From assembly GCA_003523545.1 (NCBI GenBank), contig DQAM01000506.1:1-8886 (forward strand): DNA of 8,886 nt. Reading direction: 5' to 3'. A model generated the notes under the pieces. The model ran no database searches. It saw only the letters and a program-made list of their open reading frames with translations, and was not told the origin of the DNA. Below, piece by piece: positions 1 through 6,196 of the stretch (the stretch's first letter is position 1; each line of letters starts with the position of its first letter). The position numbers and the translations under genes were made by a program. Source of the DNA: Dysgonomonas sp. (lineage in GTDB: Bacteria; Bacteroidota; Bacteroidia; Bacteroidales; Dysgonomonadaceae).

Positions 1-194
1 TCCGGGCATACATAACCGCAGTTTGCACAGCCTATGCAGGCTTCTTCATTCTTCATATATACGTAGTGGTAACCTTTGAGGTTCACGTCATGCGGTTGTA
101 ATTCCAAGACGTCGCAAGGGCATGATACCACGCACAGGTCACATCCTTTGCAACGCTCAACGTTTACAACTACGGTTCCTTTCACTTTTGCCAT
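1..194 (-). CDS. 4Fe-4S ferredoxin, N-terminal part (probable 2-oxoacid:ferredoxin oxidoreductase delta-type subunit)
   Basis: The gene starts at the ATG complementary to 192-194 and runs off the left edge after 64 codons. The protein begins MAKVKGTVVVNVERCKGCDL. It contains a first CxxCxxC...CP cluster (RCKGCDLCVVSCP, residues 14-26) and a second (ACIGCANCGYVCP, about residues 51-63), the arrangement of small bacterial-type ferredoxins carrying two [4Fe-4S] clusters. In Bacteroidales, proteins with this opening usually lie first in an operon with the alpha and beta subunits of a 2-oxoacid (2-oxoglutarate or branched-chain ketoacid) ferredoxin oxidoreductase, and pass electrons from the thiamine-diphosphate enzyme to soluble ferredoxin. 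That assignment rests on family knowledge, since the partner genes would lie outside the window. It is cytoplasmic: no signal peptide is visible. There is no Shine-Dalgarno ahead of the ATG, normal for the phylum. The ferredoxin fold is certain; the specific complex is less so. Confidence 0.88.
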   Translation of the reverse strand, partial: MAKVKGTVVVNVERCKGCDLCVVSCPCDVLELQPHDVNLKGYHYVYMKNEEACIGCANCGYVCP

Positions 195-254
195 ATATTG
201 ATTCGATAGTTCTCTAGTTATATTAAACAGGGTATTTAAGTGTTACCCATATCA

Positions 255-262
255 CAAAGTTA
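255..262 (-). promoter_or_regulatory. Candidate -7 promoter box for the ferredoxin gene
   Basis: On the minus strand this reads TAACTTTG, an exact match to the Bacteroidota -7 consensus TAnnTTTG recognised by the primary sigma factor. It lies about 60 bases upstream of the ferredoxin ATG, which would give a 5' leader of roughly 50 bases. No clear -33 TTTG element is found at the expected 19-21-base spacing, so the call rests on the -7 box and its position. Confidence 0.45.
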
Positions 263-331
263 TAGCTTATTCTTACAGTCGTACCTTTTTTTAAAATAAA
301 AATGCATCCGAAATGTTAACGAATCTTTTGT

Positions 332-361
332 GTAGTTGCTATCAGTCCTATTATGAACTAC
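332..361. repeat. Inverted repeat GTAGTT-N18-AACTAC between divergent promoters
   Basis: GTAGTT at 332-337 is the exact reverse complement of AACTAC at 356-361, separated by 18 bases. It lies between the two outward-facing candidate promoters of the ferredoxin/TonB-receptor spacer, where a regulator of both genes could bind. Six-base arms are short enough to occur by chance in AT-rich DNA, so function is speculative. Apart from this and the two -7 boxes I see nothing else in the 278-bp spacer (195-472). Confidence 0.2.
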
Positions 362-399
362 TTTTAGAGTAAGTTTTATCGAGTTATAAAATATAAAAT

Positions 400-407
400 T
401 ACCTTTG
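400..407 (+). promoter_or_regulatory. Candidate -7 promoter box for the TonB-dependent receptor gene
   Basis: TACCTTTG matches the Bacteroidota -7 consensus TAnnTTTG. It is 65 bases upstream of the receptor ATG at 473, predicting a leader of about 60 bases, typical for the phylum. The expected -33 region holds only a T-rich stretch (about 374-377), not a clean TTTG, so the promoter is likely but not certain. Confidence 0.5.
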
Positions 408-472
408 TAAGTCAAATCCTTTAAATTAGTAATTAGTTCTAAAAAGAAATCCGGGTAAGCATTTATATTTTT

Positions 473-2878
473 ATGAAGCAATTCTTTCTATCTGTTTTTT
501 TTGTTGTACTAATAAGCTCATTTCCACTTTGGGGACAATCTCAAATTAAAATTAGCGGAACGGTTACAAATACCGATAATATACCTGTCGATTTTGTGCG
601 GGTTTCGGTACAGGGTACAGCAAATACATCTTATACCAACCGTGAAGGAAAGTATCAACTGACATTAGCTCCTGCAGATAGCGTAACCCTCGAGTTTTCT
701 CTGGTCGGTTATCAGAAGGTAGAGCGCACAATTCCGGCTTCCACGAACAGGACTTTGAATATAATGATGCGGGGTATAGTTTTGGATGAAGTAGTTGTGA
801 CAGGTTCCAAAGCACAGACTACTACCACAGAGGAAATAACTATCGGGAATACCAATCTTCAAACAGATATATCGGGGGGAAGCGTCGAATCCATTATAGC
901 AACTCAGGCGGGGGTAAGTTCAACCAATGAATTGAGTAATCAGTATTCTGTACGAGGTCGAAGTTACGATGAGAATATTATTTACGTGAACGGGGTTGAA
1001 GTTTACCGTCCATTTCTGATCCGTTCGGGCCAGCAGGAAGGATTAAGCTTTATAAATCCGAATATGACAGAATCGGTACGTTTTTCTTCGGGAGGTTTTG
1101 AAGCATCTTATGGGGATCGTATGTCATCCGTACTGGATATAACCTATAAGAAACCGGAGAAATTCGAAGCCTCGGTAACGGGAAGCCTATTGGGTGCGAA
1201 TGCCTATATAGGAAGTCGTTCGGGGCGGTTTTCCCAAATAACGGGTTTTCGTTATAAGACAACAAAATCCCTGCTTGGGACAATGGATACAGACGCAGAA
1301 TATGAGCCTACTTTTATAGATGCACAGACATATATGACACTGGGATTGTCTTCTAAATGGGAGATAGGCTTTTTAGGAAATATATCAAGCAATGTATTTA
1401 AGTTTACCCCGCAATCTCGTGAAACGAAATTCGGAACAATAGACAATATTCATAATTTTAGAGTATATTTTGATGGGTGGGAACATGATAAATTTTTAAC
1501 CTATTTCGGCTCCTTTAATATAAAAGGTAAAGTTTTGCCCAATCTGGAAGTCGGATTGATAGGATCGGCCTTTTCATCGAAGGAATATGAGAGATACGAC
1601 ATAGAGGGAGAATATTACCTTACCGATCAGAATATAGAATCGGGAGGTAGCAGTACGGAGGGCGTGCCTTTAGCTGTAGGCTCTTATATGGAACATGCAA
1701 GAAACAAACTGGATGCCGATATTATGAATATCAGTCATACCGGATCGTTCGATTTCGGGAAGCATAGTTTAAAGTGGGGTGCTACTTTGCAGAAGGAGAA
1801 AATTAACGACGGAATTAAAGAATGGACAGTTCGTGATTCGGCAGGTTATTCACTACCTAGTCTCGGTAATATCGTGAGCGTATATACAAATCTCAGATCT
1901 GATAATTCTATTGATGCTACCCGTTATTCAGGTTATATACAAGATACGTACCAGTTGTTGGCAGGGGGAAATGTAATATATATTAATGCGGGAATCAGGG
2001 CCAGCCATTGGTCTTTTAACGATGAATTCCTGATTAGTCCGCGTGCTTCTGTTGCATTTATACCTAACGGAGCCAATATGACCTTACGTTTTGCTACCGG
2101 GATATATTACCAGACTCCTTTCTATAAAGAGTTCCAACGGGTCAGGAAAGAAGGTAACAATTCGGTTGTTGAATTAAATAAAGATATTAAATCCCAGAAA
2201 TCTATTCACTTTGTTTTAGGAGGGGATTACCGTTTCAGTGTTGCTGAGCGTCCATTTAAATTAACCAGTGAGGTATACTATAAAAAAATGTCTGACTTAG
2301 TACCGTATACAGTTAATAATGTAAAGATTCGGTATTTGGGAGAGAATGTCGGCAAAGGCTATGCTATGGGGCTGGACATGAAGCTGTTCGGTCAGTTTGT
2401 TGAAGGTGTCGATAGTTGGTTTAGCTTTTCATTGATGAAAACAGAGCAGGACATTAATGGTATAAAAACTCCTTTGCCAACAGACCAGACTTACAATATA
2501 TCTGCTTTTTTTCAGGATTATTTACCTGGAAGCAGAAGATTGACTATGAATCTGAAAGCTCATTTCTCACACGGTCTGCCTCAATCCCCGCCCAATTCTG
2601 AATATTTTGAGATAGGTTACTTCCGTGCACCGGCCTATAAAAGGGTCGATATGGGTTTAGCGTGGTTGTTATTGGGAGAAGATTTTTCGATAAGGAACCG
2701 TAACGCATTTGCCGGAGCATTTAAAAATATCTGGCTTGGAGTGGATGTTTTTAACCTTTTCGATTTTAATAATACCAATTCCTACTATTGGGTGACCAAT
2801 GTACACAATCAGCAGTATGCAGTTCCTAATTACCTTACAGGAAGACAATTTAATGTTAAATTAGTGGCTGATTTTTGA
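473..2878 (+). CDS. TonB-dependent outer-membrane receptor with N-terminal carboxypeptidase-regulatory-like domain
   Basis: This 801-residue protein is predicted to be an outer-membrane beta-barrel that imports a ligand using TonB-ExbBD energy. Residues 1-21 form a signal peptide (hydrophobic FFLSVFFVVLISSFPLW, then a GQ cleavage region). Residues about 24-100 are a CarboxypepD_reg-like beta-sandwich (ISGTV...DFVRVSVQGT...GKYQLTL...VGYQ). LDEVVVTGS (104-112) is the usual linker in Bacteroidota receptors. The plug spans about 113-225 (SVRGRSYDENIIYVNGVEVY, GGFEASYGDRMSSVLDITY), and the rest is barrel, ending in VKLVADF with the terminal aromatic residue expected for barrel assembly. It is shorter than SusC-type transporters (about 1000 residues) and has no SusD neighbour, so a glycan-uptake pair is unlikely. 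The substrate cannot be told from sequence; siderophore, vitamin, metal and peptide are all possible. It is divergent from the ferredoxin gene and probably monocistronic, with a promoter at 400-407. Confidence 0.93.
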   Translation: MKQFFLSVFFVVLISSFPLWGQSQIKISGTVTNTDNIPVDFVRVSVQGTANTSYTNREGKYQLTLAPADSVTLEFSLVGYQKVERTIPASTNRTLNIMMRGIVLDEVVVTGSKAQTTTTEEITIGNTNLQTDISGGSVESIIATQAGVSSTNELSNQYSVRGRSYDENIIYVNGVEVYRPFLIRSGQQEGLSFINPNMTESVRFSSGGFEASYGDRMSSVLDITYKKPEKFEASVTGSLLGANAYIGSRSGRFSQITGFRYKTTKSLLGTMDTDAEYEPTFIDAQTYMTLGLSSKWEIGFLGNISSNVFKFTPQSRETKFGTIDNIHNFRVYFDGWEHDKFLTYFGSFNIKGKVLPNLEVGLIGSAFSSKEYERYDIEGEYYLTDQNIESGGSSTEGVPLAVGSYMEHARNKLDADIMNISHTGSFDFGKHSLKWGATLQKEKINDGIKEWTVRDSAGYSLPSLGNIVSVYTNLRSDNSIDATRYSGYIQDTYQLLAGGNVIYINAGIRASHWSFNDEFLISPRASVAFIPNGANMTLRFATGIYYQTPFYKEFQRVRKEGNNSVVELNKDIKSQKSIHFVLGGDYRFSVAERPFKLTSEVYYKKMSDLVPYTVNNVKIRYLGENVGKGYAMGLDMKLFGQFVEGVDSWFSFSLMKTEQDINGIKTPLPTDQTYNISAFFQDYLPGSRRLTMNLKAHFSHGLPQSPPNSEYFEIGYFRAPAYKRVDMGLAWLLLGEDFSIRNRNAFAGAFKNIWLGVDVFNLFDFNNTNSYYWVTNVHNQQYAVPNYLTGRQFNVKLVADF

Positions 2879-2935
2879 TTTTTTAGAATTATTTAGAATG
2901 TAATTTTTGGTACATCCTCATATTTAATTATAAAA

Positions 2936-2960
2936 AATTAAGCGAAATTATCCCTTAATT
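2936..2960 (+). terminator. Weak AT-rich hairpin downstream of the receptor gene
   Basis: AATTAAG (2936-2942) pairs with CTTAATT (2954-2960) around an 11-base loop. The stem has a single G-C pair and only a short, mixed T-rich tail follows, so this would be a poor intrinsic terminator. It is the best hairpin between the receptor stop and the recJ promoter and is listed at low confidence. Confidence 0.2.
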
Positions 2961-2975
2961 CTTCATTATATATAC

Positions 2976-2983
2976 TATCTTTA
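2976..2983 (+). promoter_or_regulatory. Candidate -7 promoter box for recJ and the downstream cluster
   Basis: TATCTTTA matches TAnnTTTG except for the last base. The predicted transcription start near 2990 would place the structured segment from 2997 to the recJ ATG at 3129 in a leader of about 140 bases, long for this phylum. No strong -33 element is evident. The coincidence of the likely start with the first inverted repeat supports the call. Confidence 0.4.
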
Positions 2984-3045
2984 CACATTCAATTAATCCG
3001 ATATATGACAGGATTGTTAGCCCATGGTCATTGATAAGTCGGAAT

Positions 3046-3065
3046 AAGAAGTAGTACTACTTCTT
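3046..3065. repeat. 20-bp perfect palindrome upstream of recJ
   Basis: AAGAAGTAGT (3046-3055) is followed directly by its exact reverse complement ACTACTTCTT (3056-3065). As RNA it would form an 8-bp stem with a GUAC tetraloop; as DNA it has the two-fold symmetry of a dimeric repressor's operator. No run of T follows, so it is unlikely to be a transcription terminator. A perfect 20-base palindrome is very unlikely to arise by chance at a given place. Confidence 0.7.
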
Positions 3066-3072
3066 GTATAAC

Positions 3073-3077
3073 AGGAG
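3073..3077 (+). promoter_or_regulatory. AGGAG Shine-Dalgarno of the recJ leader peptide
   Basis: AGGAG ends 10 bases before the ATG at 3088. Strong Shine-Dalgarno sites are uncommon in Bacteroidota, and the other genes in this window lack one, so the match stands out. It lies inside one arm of the 3071-3097 hairpin and would be masked when that stem forms. Confidence 0.45.
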
Positions 3078-3087
3078 ATTAAAGAAT

Positions 3088-3129
3088 ATGCTCCTGTCCT
3101 TCGCTGAGAAAGAAAAAAACGATATATAA
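3088..3129 (+). CDS. Putative 13-residue leader peptide overlapping the recJ start
   Basis: ATG at 3088 opens a 13-codon frame, MLLSFAEKEKNDI, that ends with TAA at 3127-3129. The last A of this stop is the first base of the recJ ATG (TAATG), the arrangement used for translational coupling by stop-start reinitiation. An AGGAG lies 10 bases upstream. The frame is closed upstream by a TAG at 3052-3054. The peptide has no recognisable domain and no run of a single amino acid that would suggest classical amino-acid attenuation, though four of its last seven codons are Lys or Glu. A frame this short can be coincidence; the Shine-Dalgarno plus TAATG overlap raises the odds that it is translated. 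Confidence 0.4.
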   Translation: MLLSFAEKEKNDI

Positions 3130-4853
3130 TGATTTATAAATGGAATTATGAATCTCTTACACCGGAAAATAACGAAAAAAAAGAAAAGCTAGCCAACAGA
3201 TTAAGAATACACCCGGCACTGTGTCAATTGCTGATACAAAGAGGTGTCTCTTCTGTTGAGGATGCGGAAAAGTTTTTCCATCCAAGCCTTAGAGATCTTC
3301 ACGATCCTTTTTTATTGCCCGATATGGATAAAGCGATAAAAAGAATTGAAAGAGCTTTGGGAGAGAAAGAAAGAATTCTGGTATACGGAGATTACGATGT
3401 AGACGGTACGACAGCCGTAGCATTAGTTTACAAGTTTTTACGAAAGTTTACTACCAATCTGGATTACTACATTCCGGATAGATACGATGAAGGTTACGGA
3501 ATTTCCGAACAGGGAATAGACTACGCATCCGAAACCGATGTCAAGTTGATAATAGCTTTGGATTGCGGTATAAAAGCCGTTGAGAAAGTCGAATATGCCA
3601 AAGAGAAAGGTATAGACTTTATAATTTGCGACCACCACATGCCGGGCGAAGAACTTCCGGATGCTATAGCAGTGGTGGATGCAAAGAGAACGGATTCGAC
3701 TTATCCTTATGGTCATTTATCGGGTTGCGGGGTCGGATTCAAACTGGTACAGGCTTTAGCCCAGAATAACAAGCTGGATTTTTCTGAATTGCATGAACTG
3801 CTCGATTTAGTAGCGGTCAGCATTGCTTCGGATATTGTGCCTCTGAACGGAGAAAACAGAATACTTGCCTTTTATGGTTTGAGACAGCTGAATTCTAATC
3901 CAAGTATGGGATTGAAAGGAATTATAGACATCTGCGGGTTAAACCACAAAAATATAACGGTAGGAGATATCGTATTTAAAATAGGTCCGCGGATAAATGC
4001 TTCGGGACGTATGATGAATGGTAAGGAAGCGGTAGACTTATTGTTAGCGAACAGCACGCAGGATGCCCGTGAAAAAAGTGAGAATATCGACCATTATAAC
4101 GATAACCGCAGGGAGTTGGACAAACGCATAACAGATGAAGCGACTAACTTTATAGAATCGAATATCGACATTACCAAATGCAACAGTATTGTTATCTATA
4201 ACGAAAACTGGCATAAAGGAGTTATCGGAATCGTTGCTTCCCGTTTGACGGAAAAGTATTATCGTCCGGCAGTTGTCTTGACAAAGTCGAATGATATGAT
4301 TACCGGTTCGGCACGTTCTGTAGTCGGTTTTGATGTATATAGGGCAATTGAATCCTGTAAAGATATTCTGGAAAATTTCGGAGGACATACTTATGCGGCC
4401 GGGCTGTCTTTGAAGGAAGAAAATTTAGCGGAATTCCAGCGACGTTTCGAAGCCATGTCCGTAGAAATGATTGCTCCCGAAATGATGCGTCCGCAAATAG
4501 ATATAGATGCACAGCTTACATTCAGGGATATCGATAATAAGTTTGTACATGATTTGAGTCGTTTTGCTCCTTTCGGTCCTGAAAACCTGAATCCTGTTTT
4601 TGTAACGACTGATGTAAAAGATTTTGGTACCAGTAAACTTGTGGGTAAGGATTTATTGCATATCAAACTCGATATGCTGGATTCGACTACGCATATTCCG
4701 CTTTACGGTATTGCTTTCAGGCAGGGAGGCAGTTTCAGCCTGATAAAACAAGGTTCTTTCGATATTTGTTATACCTTAGAGCAGAATACTCACAATGGTA
4801 AGACTAATACACAGTTGTATGTAAAAGATATTGATAAAGGACAATTATCCTGA
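3129..4853 (+). CDS. recJ: Single-stranded-DNA-specific exonuclease RecJ
   Basis: This 574-residue protein is a DHH-family 5'-3' exonuclease that resects single-stranded DNA in RecF-pathway recombination, mismatch repair and base excision repair. It has full length for the family. Key motifs: GDYDVDGTTA (87-96), DCGI (145-148), the defining DHH in CDHHMPG (167-173), SGCGVGFKL (198-206) and ASDIVPL (233-239) of the DHH domain; GPRINASGRM (286-295); WHKGVIGIVASRL (361-373) and GSARS...FGGHTYAAG (393-425) of the DHHA1 domain; then PFGPENLNP (481-489) leading into the C-terminal OB-fold. The metal-binding Asp and His residues are present, so the enzyme should be active in the cytoplasm. The ATG start is followed by the usual N-terminal segment; it overlaps a putative leader-peptide stop and lies under a structured leader. 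The next gene starts 23 bp downstream on the same strand, and a RecQ-family partner helicase is three genes away. Confidence 0.97.
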   Translation: MIYKWNYESLTPENNEKKEKLANRLRIHPALCQLLIQRGVSSVEDAEKFFHPSLRDLHDPFLLPDMDKAIKRIERALGEKERILVYGDYDVDGTTAVALVYKFLRKFTTNLDYYIPDRYDEGYGISEQGIDYASETDVKLIIALDCGIKAVEKVEYAKEKGIDFIICDHHMPGEELPDAIAVVDAKRTDSTYPYGHLSGCGVGFKLVQALAQNNKLDFSELHELLDLVAVSIASDIVPLNGENRILAFYGLRQLNSNPSMGLKGIIDICGLNHKNITVGDIVFKIGPRINASGRMMNGKEAVDLLLANSTQDAREKSENIDHYNDNRRELDKRITDEATNFIESNIDITKCNSIVIYNENWHKGVIGIVASRLTEKYYRPAVVLTKSNDMITGSARSVVGFDVYRAIESCKDILENFGGHTYAAGLSLKEENLAEFQRRFEAMSVEMIAPEMMRPQIDIDAQLTFRDIDNKFVHDLSRFAPFGPENLNPVFVTTDVKDFGTSKLVGKDLLHIKLDMLDSTTHIPLYGIAFRQGGSFSLIKQGSFDICYTLEQNTHNGKTNTQLYVKDIDKGQLS

Positions 4854-4876
4854 AAGATTAGTAAACTATAATTATT

Positions 4877-5680
4877 ATGAAAAAAAGTATTCTAAGCTTT
4901 GCATTTATTTCCTTGTTTCTGGTTTCGTGCAACAGCACCAATTCAGGTAAAACACAATCTGAAAAAACTACTGATACAACAAATGTTATGGAACAGAAAG
5001 ATTACATTCAGGCAGATACTTACGATACAGGAGACGGCCAGATAAAAATAACTTTGGTTGGGCATGGCTCATTGATGCTGGAGTATAAAGGGAAGATTAT
5101 ACATATCGACCCTTATTCTAAGGTAGCGGATTATAGTCGTTTGCCAAAAGCAGATATAGTGTTGTTAACTCATGAACACGCAGACCACCTGGATACAATG
5201 GCTATCAATACGATAAAAAAGGAAAATACTTATTTTCTGATGTCTCAGGTTTGCAGGGATATACTCGGCTATGGAGATGTGATTAAGAACGGCGAATCAA
5301 ATGATAAAACCGGAATATTGCCATTAATTAAAGCTGTTCCTGCTTATAATATTGTAAATAAAAAGCCTGATGGGGAAGCTTACCATCCTAAAGGACGAGG
5401 AAATGGTTATGTATTACCTTTGGACAACTTTACAATTTATGTTGCCGGTGATACGGAGAATATACCTGAGATGGACAATCTGGGAAAAATCGACGTGGCA
5501 TTTTTACCCAAGAATTTACCTTATACTATGAGTGATGATATGTTTATAGACGCTGTGAAAAAAGTAAAAGCGACATATATTTATCCATATCATTTCTCGG
5601 AATTCGACCAAACAAAAATCGGGAATGCTCTCCAAGATTCGGTAACGGAATTATTGCTCCGTCCGATGTCCAATTTATAA
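4877..5680 (+). CDS. Metallo-beta-lactamase-fold hydrolase, predicted lipoprotein
   Basis: This 267-residue protein starts with a lipoprotein signal peptide: KKS, a hydrophobic core, and lipobox LVSC with Cys18 as the lipidation site. A Ser/Thr/Lys-rich linker (19-40) follows, so it is probably anchored to the outer or inner membrane. The rest is a metallo-beta-lactamase fold of the UlaG-like group: VGHGSLMLEY (61-70), HIDPY (76-80), the metal-binding THEHADHLD (98-106, HxHxDH), AVPAYN (153-158), YHPKGRGNGYV (169-179), the metal-bridging Asp in AGDTE (190-194), AFLPKNLPYTM (208-218) and a terminal metal-ligand His in YPYHF (236-240). All expected ligands for a two-metal centre appear present. 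The substrate is unknown; relatives act on lactones, phosphoesters or phosphodiesters. It lies 23 bp after recJ and 1 bp before the YbaK-like gene, so co-transcription is likely. Confidence 0.9.
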   Translation: MKKSILSFAFISLFLVSCNSTNSGKTQSEKTTDTTNVMEQKDYIQADTYDTGDGQIKITLVGHGSLMLEYKGKIIHIDPYSKVADYSRLPKADIVLLTHEHADHLDTMAINTIKKENTYFLMSQVCRDILGYGDVIKNGESNDKTGILPLIKAVPAYNIVNKKPDGEAYHPKGRGNGYVLPLDNFTIYVAGDTENIPEMDNLGKIDVAFLPKNLPYTMSDDMFIDAVKKVKATYIYPYHFSEFDQTKIGNALQDSVTELLLRPMSNL

Positions 5681-5681
5681 C

Positions 5682-6137
5682 ATGAGTCAATTGCAGGAAT
5701 TGATTTATCTTTTATCAGATTCAGCGGCTGATTTTGAGATCATACAACATCCTAAACCAATCTTAAAAACAGGTGATGCCGGAGAATATTTTGATATATT
5801 AAAAGCTGCTCCTGTTTTTATTGTCAATACGGATAATGGCTTTTACAGCCTCATAGTAAGCGGAAAAAGAGGTAAAATAGATATAAAAAAACTTGGAAAT
5901 CAATTAGGGTTTAAAAAAATCGGTTTTGCAGATAAAAATGATGTATTGCAGCAAACCGGATATGAAATAGGGTCTATCCCTCTTATCGGTCACAATTTAC
6001 CGTGTTATATCGATGAGCGAATACTTCGGCTGGACTATATTTATGGGGGAACAGGAAACCCTTACTTCACACTAAAAATAAAAGTGCAGGATTTTATTTC
6101 ACTCAATAAAATTGTATCTGTAATTGATATCCCTTAA
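5682..6137 (+). CDS. YbaK/aminoacyl-tRNA deacylase-like (ProRS editing-domain) protein
   Basis: This 151-residue cytoplasmic protein is a stand-alone YbaK/ProX-type domain, the fold that removes mischarged amino acids from tRNA (for example Cys or Ala from tRNA-Pro). Family features seen: FYSLIVSGKRGKIDIKKLGNQLG (54-76), the ADKNDVLQQTGYEIGSIPLIGH segment (83-104) with the glycine-rich editing-pocket loop, NLPCYIDERIL (105-115) and YGGTGNPYFTLKI (121-133). The usual catalytic Lys in the N-terminal (V)FKTL/KNLF motif is not evident: the corresponding segment reads EYFDIL (35-40). It therefore belongs to a divergent subgroup whose tRNA substrate, or deacylase activity at all, is uncertain. It starts 1 bp after the stop of the metallo-hydrolase gene, implying translational coupling, and a 59-bp gap precedes recQ. 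Confidence 0.85.
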   Translation: MSQLQELIYLLSDSAADFEIIQHPKPILKTGDAGEYFDILKAAPVFIVNTDNGFYSLIVSGKRGKIDIKKLGNQLGFKKIGFADKNDVLQQTGYEIGSIPLIGHNLPCYIDERILRLDYIYGGTGNPYFTLKIKVQDFISLNKIVSVIDIP

Positions 6138-6173
6138 TTTTACTGTTTACATCTTTCCAATAAAACTATTTTA

Positions 6174-6188
6174 TAGATTTAAAATCTA
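6174..6188. repeat. Short inverted repeat just upstream of the RecQ-family gene
   Basis: TAGATTT (6174-6180) and AAATCTA (6182-6188) are exact reverse complements around a single A, ending 8 bases before the helicase ATG at 6197. It could be a small operator, or chance in AT-rich DNA. The rest of the 59-bp gap has no clear TAnnTTTG box, which favours read-through from upstream. Confidence 0.25.
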
Positions 6189-6196
6189 AAAATTAA

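Larger units (their letters stand above)
2997..3098 (+). promoter_or_regulatory. Structured recJ leader RNA with mutually exclusive stems (candidate translational switch)
   Basis: Three hairpins follow one another. First, TCCGAT (2997-3002) with GTCGGA (3038-3043, one G-U pair), enclosing ATGAC (3005-3009) with GTCAT (3027-3031). Second, the palindrome at 3046-3065. Third, ACAGGAG (3071-3077) with CTCCTGT (3091-3097), which would hide an AGGAG Shine-Dalgarno and close just after a leader-peptide ATG. GACAGGA at 3007-3013 can instead pair with TCCTGTC at 3092-3098, which would break both the first and third hairpins and free the AGGAG. The pairings are visible by eye; regulation is inferred. 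It matches no riboswitch class I recognise. Confidence 0.4.

Noticed and set aside
260..481. 73-codon minus-strand open frame in the spacer upstream of the receptor
   Set aside because: It has no recognisable domain, is built from AT-rich intergenic DNA, starts inside the receptor coding sequence, and runs through both candidate divergent promoters. It is most likely a chance frame.
2882..2899. Direct repeat TTTAGAAT at 2882-2889 and 2892-2899
   Set aside because: Two 8-base copies in very AT-rich DNA right after a stop codon are weak evidence for a binding site, with no further copies seen nearby.
3104..3109. CTGAGA resembling the thi-box element of TPP riboswitches
   Set aside because: The rest of the TPP aptamer is absent, the motif lies near the start codon rather than the 5' end of the leader, and the downstream genes have no link to thiamine.
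4044..4388. 114-codon minus-strand open frame inside recJ
   Set aside because: It is antisense to the conserved DHHA1-linker region of RecJ, whose protein motifs account for the sequence. Its translation looks like a shadow of coding DNA.
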